This document shows positions 1-5,844 of a DNA stretch of 10,538 nt, one piece after another. The stretch is from CAINDR01 sp964495615 (lineage in GTDB: Bacteria; Patescibacteriota; Patescibacteriia; Patescibacteriales; UBA12465). The notes beneath the pieces were generated by a model that saw only the letters and a list, made by a program, of their open reading frames with translations, was not told where the DNA came from and did not search any database. A program made the translations under genes and the position numbers. The first letter of the stretch is position 1; the number at the start of each line of letters is the position of its first letter. The stretch lies in the NCBI GenBank assembly GCA_964495615.1, contig CAZBVX010000023.1, positions 1 through 10,538 of the forward strand, in the 5' to 3' direction.

Positions 1-171
1 CTGTCTTTTAGCAGCCGCGCCGACTAATCTTTCGCCATTTTTGGAAATCGCTTCCGTGCTTGGCGTAGTTCTATTTCCCTCGATATTTTCAATAATTTTT
101 GGCACACCGCCTTCCATGATCGCCATGGCTGAATTGGTGGTACCCAAATCAATTCCTAAAATTTTTCCCAT
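1..171 (-). CDS. dnaK: DnaK (Hsp70) chaperone, N-terminal fragment
   Basis: This is the first 57 codons of DnaK, the ATP-driven cytoplasmic chaperone that works with GrpE and DnaJ. The translation begins MGKILGIDLGTTNSAM and carries the Hsp70 phosphate-1 motif DLGTTNS at residues 8-14, followed by the family-typical region around EGNRTTPS. The frame stays open to the window edge, so the rest of the gene lies to the left. It is the fourth gene of the heat-shock operon, 28 bases after hsp20, and no separate promoter or Shine-Dalgarno is visible in that A/T-only gap. Expression should follow the CIRCE-controlled promoter upstream of hrcA. Confidence 0.96.
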   Translation of the reverse strand, partial: MGKILGIDLGTTNSAMAIMEGGVPKIIENIEGNRTTPSTEAISKNGERLVGAAAKRQ

Positions 172-199
172 ATTTTTTATTTTAAATATTTATTAATTA

Positions 200-622
200 T
201 TATTTTTTTTGAATTTTAATTTTTTTGGCTTTTAATTCTGGAGCTTTGGGAATGACAATTTTTAACATTCCCCCTTCATTAGTGGCAATTGCTTTTTCGC
301 TATCCACCTTTTCCGGCAAAGCAATACTTCGATAGAAAGAACCGCGGCGAATTTCTTTGCGATAATAATTCTTGTCGTCCACTTCGCTCTTTTTTTCACT
401 TTCACCTTTTAAACACAAGGTGTTGTTTTCTATTGAAATATCAACTTTTTCCGGATCAATACCGGCCAGTTGAGTTTCAATAATAATATTGTTTTGATCT
501 TCGTACATATCTACCGCTGGGGTGAAACCAAATTGGTCGCCGCGAACAGCCGGCAGAAATTCTCCGAAAGTTTTATCCATTTCATCGTCTGAAAAAAATG
601 GAGCCCATTTGATTAATGACAT
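200..622 (-). CDS. Small heat-shock protein, Hsp20 / alpha-crystallin family
   Basis: A 140-residue small heat-shock protein, an ATP-independent holdase that binds unfolding proteins for later refolding by DnaK. The alpha-crystallin domain spans about residues 33-126, starting at FTPAVDMYED, with QLAGIDPEKVDISIENN in the middle and closing with the family signature GGMLKIVIPK at 117-126. The C-terminal tail has an I-x-I motif (KIKI, about 134-137), which in this family docks into neighbouring domains to build oligomers. The N-terminal arm is short, about 32 residues. The gene starts 9 bases after the grpE stop and ends 28 bases before dnaK, so it is embedded in the hrcA-grpE-dnaK operon. There is no Shine-Dalgarno before its ATG. 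Confidence 0.95.
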   Translation of the reverse strand: MSLIKWAPFFSDDEMDKTFGEFLPAVRGDQFGFTPAVDMYEDQNNIIIETQLAGIDPEKVDISIENNTLCLKGESEKKSEVDDKNYYRKEIRRGSFYRSIALPEKVDSEKAIATNEGGMLKIVIPKAPELKAKKIKIQKK

Positions 623-631
623 ATTTTTATA

Positions 632-1426
632 TTATTCGCCGACAATTACTTTAGCGGCGCGAATTAATTTTCCATTTAATTTATAACCGGCCATTACTTC
701 TGTTTTTATTTTTTCACCGGTTCCTTCGACAGCTTCCATGGTTTGGTGATCAAATTTTTCACCAATTGTTTTTATTTCTTCAATACCATGGCTTTCTAAA
801 GTATCCTTGAATTGTTTGAGAACATAAGTCACTCCCGTTACCCAGGAATTTTTCTTTTCTTCTTCTGGCAAAGTAGCAATCGACATTTTCAAGTGATCAT
901 AGACCGGCAAAATTTCTTCCAAAAAACCTTCCAAGGCAAATTTGATAAAATTGCTTTTGTCCTGGGCATGCTGTTTTAGTAAATTCTGATAATCTGCCAA
1001 GGCGCGCAAATATTTCTTTTCTGAATCATTTTTTTCCATTTCCGCTTCCATTTTTGTTAAGGCTTTTTTTACAAAAGGACAAATATTTTTTAATTCCCGG
1101 GCTTCAGAAAAACTATACCAAGCAAATTCTTCATACTTCTCAGCCAATTTCGGTTCGCCAGAAAACTCAGTAGCGACAAAACGCAAAACCAATAAATCAT
1201 CAATTAAGCCAGTGTCAAAAATCTGAAAATTATTTACTTTTAAATTCAATTCTTTCTCTGCTTTTTTCTTGATGGTATCTAGGGGGTCTTTTTCCTTTTT
1301 CACCAAGGCGGTCAAGCCGAGCCACAAGTCAGTATTTTTTTCTTTTAACAAAAGAATTTCGTGGCGAGAATTAATAATAAAGCCATGTGCGGCTACTAAA
1401 TTTTTGTTTTCTTTTTGATCTTCCAT
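632..1426 (-). CDS. grpE: Nudix-like domain fused to GrpE nucleotide exchange factor
   Basis: A 264-residue fusion. Residues 135-264 are a GrpE core, the DnaK nucleotide exchange factor: LRALADYQNLLKQ resembles the usual RxxADFxNxxKR, followed by ILPVYDHLKMSI, the block GEKFDHQTMEAVEG and a C-terminal AGYKLNGKLIRAAKVIV. Residues 8-115 look like a Nudix hydrolase fold, with AAHGFIINSRHEILLLKE, a Nudix-box-like stretch at 37-62 and EEFAWYSFSEAREL, the usual Nudix C-terminal strand. By hand alignment the box is degraded: the expected R-E-U-x-E-E is K54-K55-A-E-K58-E59, so two of the three usual metal-binding glutamates are lysines and catalysis is unlikely. The long N-terminal coiled coil of typical GrpE is largely missing. 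The gene lies 5 bases after hrcA. The GrpE assignment is firm; the Nudix fold is a motif-level call. Confidence 0.9.
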   Translation of the reverse strand: MEDQKENKNLVAAHGFIINSRHEILLLKEKNTDLWLGLTALVKKEKDPLDTIKKKAEKELNLKVNNFQIFDTGLIDDLLVLRFVATEFSGEPKLAEKYEEFAWYSFSEARELKNICPFVKKALTKMEAEMEKNDSEKKYLRALADYQNLLKQHAQDKSNFIKFALEGFLEEILPVYDHLKMSIATLPEEEKKNSWVTGVTYVLKQFKDTLESHGIEEIKTIGEKFDHQTMEAVEGTGEKIKTEVMAGYKLNGKLIRAAKVIVGE

Positions 1427-1431
1427 AAGTT

Positions 1432-2118
1432 TTATTTAAATTGTTCTTGAATAAATTCAACCAAAGAAAGGTTGTGCCCATAGTCGGCGCGAATTGGACT
1501 TAGAATTCCAAAAACACCAAGCTGTCCGGCGTTACTGTACTTTAATAAAGTAACACTTAAAAAAATTCCAAACGGATTTTCTTCACCCACCAAAACTTTT
1601 GTTCCCAATGGTAATTCTTCAAACAAGGCGCTAATAATTTCTTCCATCTTATCAATCGCCACTGACACGTCGCAAACTGCTTCCACTTGGCGAAATTCCG
1701 GCTGAGCAAATAAATTCGCCAAACCCGTGTGGAAAAAACTATTTTTGTGAAAAGCCCAAAAAACGGCACTGCCGGAAAATTCAGAAATTAATTTGGCAAT
1801 CTGCTTGAAAGCATTTTCATCATTCTGAAAAATTTTTTCCAGAGCTTCTTTTTCAGAATCTTGGATTTTTCTATCTTCTTTTTTTAGACCTTTAACCTCT
1901 TCGCTATAAGCCCAAACTGTCGGAATGCGTCCCGCGGAAGTGTGCGGCTGAAAAATATAGCCTTCTTCTTCCAGTTCCATCATGTCATTTCGGACGGTGG
2001 CCGGGGAAACCCCTAACTTGTATTTTGTCACCAAAAGACCAGAAGAAACCGGTTGAGCGGTCTTCACGTGTTCTTTGATGATGGTTTGGAGAATTAATTT
2101 TTTTCGTTCAGAAATCAT
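1432..2118 (-). CDS. hrcA: HrcA heat-inducible transcription repressor, compact form
   Basis: HrcA represses class I heat-shock genes by binding the CIRCE operator. In characterised bacteria GroEL helps keep it active. The N-terminal winged helix is clear at residues 1-70, with recognition segment LGVSPATVRNDM and the family block QPHTSAGRIPT. The ligand/dimer part keeps GLANLFAQPEF (132-142), VLVGEENPFG (about 176-184) and GVFGILSPIRADY (201-213). At 228 residues it is well below the usual length of about 340, and the missing stretch lies in the middle, where the inserted dimerisation domain normally sits. The usual DKGYR after RIPT is replaced by VWAYSEEV. It is the first gene of the operon, its own operator lies just upstream, and GAGG stands 12 bases before its ATG. 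It therefore probably autoregulates. Confidence 0.93.
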   Translation of the reverse strand: MISERKKLILQTIIKEHVKTAQPVSSGLLVTKYKLGVSPATVRNDMMELEEEGYIFQPHTSAGRIPTVWAYSEEVKGLKKEDRKIQDSEKEALEKIFQNDENAFKQIAKLISEFSGSAVFWAFHKNSFFHTGLANLFAQPEFRQVEAVCDVSVAIDKMEEIISALFEELPLGTKVLVGEENPFGIFLSVTLLKYSNAGQLGVFGILSPIRADYGHNLSLVEFIQEQFK

Positions 2119-2138
2119 ATATTTTTCATTCCTCTGCT

Positions 2139-2167
2139 ATTATATAGCAAATTAGCACTCCCGTCAA
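2139..2167 (-). promoter_or_regulatory. Sigma70-type promoter of the hrcA-grpE-hsp20-dnaK operon
   Basis: On the minus strand, TTGACG (2167-2162) and TATAAT (2144-2139) are separated by exactly 17 bases, giving 11 of 12 consensus positions. The expected transcript start is near 2132, which leaves a leader of roughly 14 bases containing GAGG before the hrcA ATG. The -35 element lies inside the CIRCE palindrome, so repressor binding would block the polymerase directly. Confidence 0.92.
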
Positions 2168-2178
2168 GAGAGTGCTAA
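2152..2178. promoter_or_regulatory. CIRCE operator (HrcA binding site)
   Basis: A perfect inverted repeat TTAGCACTC-N9-GAGTGCTAA with arms at 2152-2160 and 2170-2178. Arm sequence and spacer length both match the established CIRCE consensus without mismatch. It overlaps the -35 element of the hrcA promoter and lies 34 bases upstream of the hrcA start, which points to HrcA autoregulation and co-regulation of grpE, hsp20 and dnaK. Confidence 0.97.
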
Positions 2179-2206
2179 AAAGGCAATTTTCTTTATTTTT
2201 TCAAAT

Positions 2207-2731
2207 TTATCGACTAGCTTCCCTTTGCATTTCTGGCAGCCACTTTTGATATTGTTCCTGGTCCCACTGTAAATTTCTGAGCGGTAAAATTTCTTGGGCG
2301 GAAAAATCATGAGCCGCTCGATAAGAAATGGAATAAAATTCAGGAGTGAAACCATTAATAAAACAATCTGAGACCAAATGAATAAAAGCGGCGACGGTAA
2401 AAACCACCAAAAAAAGTGATATTTTTTTATAACGGCGCAACAAAAAAGCGAGGATTAGGAAAATTGGCACGTATTCCCAGGCATGAAAAATTAAAATATT
2501 TTTTCCGCTCCACAAAAATTCCCAACCATGCAAAAAGCCAAACATCGAAAAGCGCCCGAAGACTAATAAGTATTCAATAGCATGATCGACGTCAATCAGA
2601 AAACCGCCCAAAATAGCGGCGACAATAAAAGGCCAGAAAAAATCTTTATTTTTGCCGGTGATTCGCCAGAATAATAGCGCTACCAAAATTGCAATTGCAA
2701 AATGGAGAAAAAGATGAAGATATAAAGGCAT
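2207..2731 (-). CDS. YdjM/DUF457-like integral membrane protein, putative metal-dependent hydrolase
   Basis: A 174-residue protein with about four hydrophobic segments, near 4-22, 31-48, 79-98 and 104-121. Polar residues that could bind metal lie at or near the membrane: D47-x-D49-H50 in LGGFLIDVDHAIEY, H83 and E86 in FHAWEY, and H118-x3-D122 in HLVSDCF. A DxDH motif after a glycine-rich helix and a later HxxxD helix resemble the YdjM-type membrane metal-hydrolase families, but this is motif resemblance only and the substrate is unknown. The gene begins 9 bases after the mrdA stop, has no Shine-Dalgarno, and is surely cotranscribed with mrdA, so a cell-envelope role is plausible. No hairpin terminator separates it from the hrcA promoter, so some read-through into the heat-shock operon is possible. 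Confidence 0.72.
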   Translation of the reverse strand: MPLYLHLFLHFAIAILVALLFWRITGKNKDFFWPFIVAAILGGFLIDVDHAIEYLLVFGRFSMFGFLHGWEFLWSGKNILIFHAWEYVPIFLILAFLLRRYKKISLFLVVFTVAAFIHLVSDCFINGFTPEFYSISYRAAHDFSAQEILPLRNLQWDQEQYQKWLPEMQREASR

Positions 2732-2740
2732 AAAAAAATA

Positions 2741-4858
2741 TTAATCAATAACGGTACTGGTGGCAATTGGCAGCACGACATTAATGTTTTCCGGGTTAAC
2801 TTCTCCCCGGTCGCCAAAATACCAAGTGAGAATTTCTTTGGCAATTGGTGTCGCTACTGAACTTCCTTCGCGACCTTCTTCAACCAAAACAGCGATCACA
2901 ATTTGCGGATCTTCATAGGGAGCAAAACCAGCAAACCAAGCATGTGGATATTTTTTGGAGTTCCATTGAGCGGTGCCTGTTTTTCCAGCAACCGGCACCG
3001 GCACAGATTGCAAACTGCGCGCACTGCCAGCAGTAACCGTTTCTCTCATCCCCTCACGAACAATGCGCAAGTTGTTAGCATCAACTAAATTGTTGCGAAT
3101 GATTTTTGTTGGGACTTCACGGATTAATTGATTTTTGTCATCCAAAATTTCCTTCACCAAGTGCGGCTGATAAAGAGTTCCTCCGTTAGCCACGGCAGCG
3201 GTGTAGTTTGCTACTTGCAGAGGAGTGACAGTCAAATCTCCTTGACCAATGGAAAGATGATAAGTATCGCCAATATACCAACTTTCCTTTTTTACTTCTT
3301 TTTTCCAGGCGGCGCTCGGCACAAAACCTGGACGTTCACCGGTTAAATCAATTCCTGTTTTTTCACTAAGGCCAAAAAGCTTTAGATATTTTGCTAAGCG
3401 ATCAACTCCCAAACCAACAAAATCGTTATAGCCACCACCAATATAATAGAAAAAAGTATTTACTGAATTAGCAATTGCTGAACGAACATCAACTGTGCCA
3501 TGCCCTCCCGGTTTCCAGTCTGGAAAATTCCAAACACCAATACGCAAACCACCATTAGAAAATACTGTGGTGTTTTCAGAAATTATTTTTTCCTGCAAAG
3601 CACCAGCAGCAACCACAATCTTGACCGTTGAGCCAGAAGGATATTCACCGGAAATTGAACGATTAAATAGAGGCTTTGCCGGATCTTCTAAAAATTGCCG
3701 ATATTCTTCGCTTTTGATTCCTCGAGCAAAAAGATTGTTGTTATAAGCCGGCAAAGAAACCATCGCTAACACTTCACCATTCCGCGGATCAAGTGCCACC
3801 ACAGAACCGGAGCTGAGATTTAGTTTTTCTAAATAACGCTTCAAGACTAATTCGCTTTCTCTTTGCAGTCCCTTGTCTAGGGCTAATTTTAGGTTTGTAC
3901 CATCAATGGAAGCAGTTTCGCTCACCACTTTTATTACTCGACCAAGAGCATCTACTTCCGAATCTTTTTTCCCTGGTGTTCCTTTTAGTTCATCCTCCCA
4001 AACATATTCCAGACCAGTTTTACCAATATAATCAATCAAAGTATATTTGCCTGGCTGAGCAGCCAATTCTTTTTCACTTATTTTTCCAGTATAGCCAAGA
4101 AGATGGGACAAAGAAGCAGTGTGGTCTTCTTCGGAAATTTCATAGGCTCTTTGAATTTTGTTGGAAAGAAAAATTCCCGGCTCACCATTACATTCCAAAT
4201 ACAGGCGCATGGCAATTTCATAAGGAATGTTGTCGGCAATAAAAAATGGCTCATAAATTTTGTAGGAACCGCTTTTGATGGCTGCCAATTGTTCTTTGAC
4301 TTGAAAAAACAAAGGACTATCCTGGACCAAGGCCAAAGTTTGATCGGCACTTTTTTGTTCTGCTGAATAATCTATTCCCTCCAAAACATTAATTGTCTTG
4401 CGCAACAGGGCATCTCTGGTTTCTTCATCTTTGGGCAGATTATAAGGAATTGTGTAGAGCACAAAGTTGGCGGAATTGTGGACGAGAGGAACCAGATTGC
4501 GGTCATAAATAATTCCCCGTTTCGGTTCAATAATTTCCGAACGCAAACGATTTCCTTCTGACAAACCATAATAATAATCTCCTTTGATAAGCTGCAAATA
4601 AATCGCTCGGCCAACAATAATGCCAAGAAAAAGCACCAAAATAATACGAACCCAGAAAAGACGATTCAAATCAAAAGTGAGACCGACCGATTCGGCCCGC
4701 TTGGTGTTGTCGGCAATAAAGGAATGTTCGGTCCAATCGGTGTGGTGAAAAGAATCTTTGAGCACGCCAAAACGACCCTCTTTGATGGTGAAAGGATTGT
4801 CTGGACGATTATCATTTTCCAGGATGGATTTGTTGGAAAACACCCATTTTCTCTTCAT
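2741..4858 (-). CDS. mrdA: Penicillin-binding protein 2 (class B PBP, peptidoglycan transpeptidase)
   Basis: A 705-residue class B PBP, which cross-links peptidoglycan during elongation, normally together with RodA. Residues 1-65 are a polar cytoplasmic extension, longer than in E. coli PBP2. A single membrane anchor spans about 66-91 (FWVRIILVLFLGIIVGRAIYLQ). The PBP dimerisation module begins at EPKRGIIYDRN (111-121). The transpeptidase domain follows with the three catalytic motifs: S410-T-V-K413 in YPSGSTVK, S465-V-N467, and K626-T-G-T629. The terminal part IGQGDLTVTPLQVANYTAAVANGG is also characteristic. The start at 4858 is supported by an extended -10 promoter whose TATAAT ends 9 bases before the ATG, so the transcript is leaderless or nearly so. 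The gene is followed at 9 bases by the YdjM-like gene. Neither rodA nor mreBCD is in this window. Confidence 0.95.
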   Translation of the reverse strand: MKRKWVFSNKSILENDNRPDNPFTIKEGRFGVLKDSFHHTDWTEHSFIADNTKRAESVGLTFDLNRLFWVRIILVLFLGIIVGRAIYLQLIKGDYYYGLSEGNRLRSEIIEPKRGIIYDRNLVPLVHNSANFVLYTIPYNLPKDEETRDALLRKTINVLEGIDYSAEQKSADQTLALVQDSPLFFQVKEQLAAIKSGSYKIYEPFFIADNIPYEIAMRLYLECNGEPGIFLSNKIQRAYEISEEDHTASLSHLLGYTGKISEKELAAQPGKYTLIDYIGKTGLEYVWEDELKGTPGKKDSEVDALGRVIKVVSETASIDGTNLKLALDKGLQRESELVLKRYLEKLNLSSGSVVALDPRNGEVLAMVSLPAYNNNLFARGIKSEEYRQFLEDPAKPLFNRSISGEYPSGSTVKIVVAAGALQEKIISENTTVFSNGGLRIGVWNFPDWKPGGHGTVDVRSAIANSVNTFFYYIGGGYNDFVGLGVDRLAKYLKLFGLSEKTGIDLTGERPGFVPSAAWKKEVKKESWYIGDTYHLSIGQGDLTVTPLQVANYTAAVANGGTLYQPHLVKEILDDKNQLIREVPTKIIRNNLVDANNLRIVREGMRETVTAGSARSLQSVPVPVAGKTGTAQWNSKKYPHAWFAGFAPYEDPQIVIAVLVEEGREGSSVATPIAKEILTWYFGDRGEVNPENINVVLPIATSTVID

Positions 4859-4867
4859 AATACTTGA

Positions 4868-4896
4868 ATTATAGCAGGTTCGGCACGGAGAAACAA
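4868..4896 (-). promoter_or_regulatory. Extended -10 promoter of mrdA, probably giving a leaderless mRNA
   Basis: On the minus strand, TTGTTT (4896-4891) stands 17 bases before TATAAT (4873-4868), and TGC directly precedes the -10 to make the extended form TGCTATAAT. Only 9 bases separate the -10 from the mrdA ATG, so the predicted transcript start falls between 0 and about 5 bases upstream of the start codon. Confidence 0.85.
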
Positions 4897-4942
4897 ACCA
4901 AGAAAAAAAGGCAAAAAAGTTTTACCCCGTGGTGAGCAATAA

Positions 4943-4960
4943 TTTATCTTTTATTTATCT
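4943..4960 (+). promoter_or_regulatory. Direct-repeat operator, PhoB-box-like, likely bound by the adjacent response regulator
   Basis: Two identical heptamers TTTATCT (4943-4949 and 4954-4960) are separated by 4 bases, giving an 11-bp repeat period. This is the 7+4+7 geometry known for PhoB boxes and other OmpR-family sites. The second copy ends 9 bases before the -10 element TAAAAT, taking the place of a -35 box, as in class II activated promoters. Binding by the product of the gene at 5010 is inference. The region is A/T-rich, so chance repetition cannot be excluded. Confidence 0.55.
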
Positions 4961-4966
4961 GCTCTG

Positions 4967-4986
4967 TGGTAAAATAAAAATATAAT
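4967..4986 (+). promoter_or_regulatory. Promoter of the response regulator-peptide-kinase-prenyltransferase operon
   Basis: The best candidate is an extended -10, TG-G-TAAAAT at 4967-4975, with no recognisable -35 at 17 bases. The TTTATCT direct repeats lie there instead, which suggests dependence on an activator. A consensus TATAAT at 4981-4986 is an alternative -10, but it lacks both a TG extension and a good -35. Either would give a short A/T-only leader before the ATG at 5010. Confidence 0.55.
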
Positions 4987-5009
4987 TTTTTATTTTAATT
5001 TAATAATTT

Positions 5010-5717
5010 ATGAAAATTTTAATTGTGGAAGATGAACCATCTTTGAATCTTCTACTCGCTCAAGCTTTAAGAAGTGAAAATTACATCATCGACTCAGCTC
5101 GTGATGGCGAAGAAGGTTCTTTTCTCGCTCGAACCAACAGCTATGATTTAATCATCATGGATTACATGCTGCCAAAAATGAATGGCCTGGAAGCAATCAA
5201 AGAAATCCGTGCCGAAAAAATCAGCACGCCGATCATCATGTTGACCGTCCGTTCCGAAATAGACGACAAAGTTGTTGTTTTGGAATCGGGTGCTGATGAT
5301 TATTTAACCAAACCTTTTTCGATGGCTGAACTTTCCGCCAGAATAAAAGTTTTGACTAAACGGCCAAAAATTAATAATAAAGAAACTTTTTCTTGCGGAC
5401 AAATCGTCCTGGATCCAGAAAGTTTTTCGGCAACCAATCGAAAAAAGCCGGTTAGTTTAACCGGAAAAGAATATGCGCTGCTGGAATTTTTCGTCAAACA
5501 TCAAGGAAAAGTTTTGTCGCGAACAAAATTATTAGAAGGTGTTTGGGATATTAATGGCGACCCATTTTCCAACACGATTGAAATGCATATTTTAAAATTA
5601 AGAAAAAAATTAAATGATAAAAAACAAAAAATAATCAGCACTTTGCCCGGCCGAGGTTATCGATTGGAGGTTCCCAAATATCGCTTTCTCAGCCCGGCAA
5701 ACCAACAAAAAAAATGA
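5010..5717 (+). CDS. OmpR/PhoB-family response regulator
   Basis: A 235-residue DNA-binding response regulator. The receiver domain (1-115) has the acidic pair E7-D8 in ILIVEDEP, the phospho-acceptor D51 in DLIIMDYMLP, the switch T79 in IIMLTV and the conserved K101 in YLTKPF. The C-terminal winged helix (about 125-225) shows SLTGKEYALLEFFVKHQGKV, NTIEMHILKLRKKL and the wing sequence STLPGRGYRLE, all typical of the OmpR/PhoB subfamily. ComA of Bacillus is instead NarL-type, so the regulator class differs from the classical ComQXPA system. The TGA stop overlaps the ATG of the small peptide gene (ATGA), and the cognate kinase follows. The upstream TTTATCT repeats fit autoregulation. There is no Shine-Dalgarno. 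Confidence 0.95.
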   Translation: MKILIVEDEPSLNLLLAQALRSENYIIDSARDGEEGSFLARTNSYDLIIMDYMLPKMNGLEAIKEIRAEKISTPIIMLTVRSEIDDKVVVLESGADDYLTKPFSMAELSARIKVLTKRPKINNKETFSCGQIVLDPESFSATNRKKPVSLTGKEYALLEFFVKHQGKVLSRTKLLEGVWDINGDPFSNTIEMHILKLRKKLNDKKQKIISTLPGRGYRLEVPKYRFLSPANQQKK

Positions 5718-5833
5718 AAAAAGAAAAAAGAAAAAATCTAAAAAAAATTAACAACAAAAAGAAATTAATCGCCGCCGGCAGTATTGCCGCATCAATTGTC
5801 TCCGTTTTCAATCCTGGAAAACCCTGGCTCTAA
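5714..5833 (+). CDS. Candidate prenylated signal-peptide precursor (ComX-like), 39 aa
   Basis: A 39-codon gene (ATG 5714, TAA 5831-5833) whose ATG overlaps the regulator's TGA as ATGA, a layout for coupled translation. The peptide has three zones: residues 1-17, with 10 Lys/Arg (MKKEKRKNLKK...); residues 18-32, hydrophobic and small (LIAAGSIAASIVSVF); and the tail NPGKPWL (33-39), with its only Trp at position 38, next to last. It ends 11 bases before the kinase gene. A short cationic precursor with one Trp near the C-terminus, encoded directly before the kinase and accompanied by an isoprenyl-synthase homologue, matches the layout of ComX, whose Trp is prenylated by ComQ. ComX peptides are too variable for sequence proof. 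Alternatives are a membrane microprotein that modulates the kinase, or a chance ORF, which the ATGA junction and compact spacing argue against. Confidence 0.65.
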   Translation: MKKEKRKNLKKINNKKKLIAAGSIAASIVSVFNPGKPWL

Positions 5834-5844
5834 AAATTAAAAAT

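Noticed and set aside
3895..4242. Plus-strand open frame of 115 codons inside mrdA.
   Set aside because: It lies antisense to the well-supported transpeptidase gene, has no promoter or family motif, and its composition is that of a shadow frame.
5715..5717. TGA read as glycine (code 25 of some CPR lineages).
   Set aside because: This TGA is followed by a well-placed new gene and reading through adds only a lysine-rich tail. No in-frame TGA occurs inside any conserved domain in the window.
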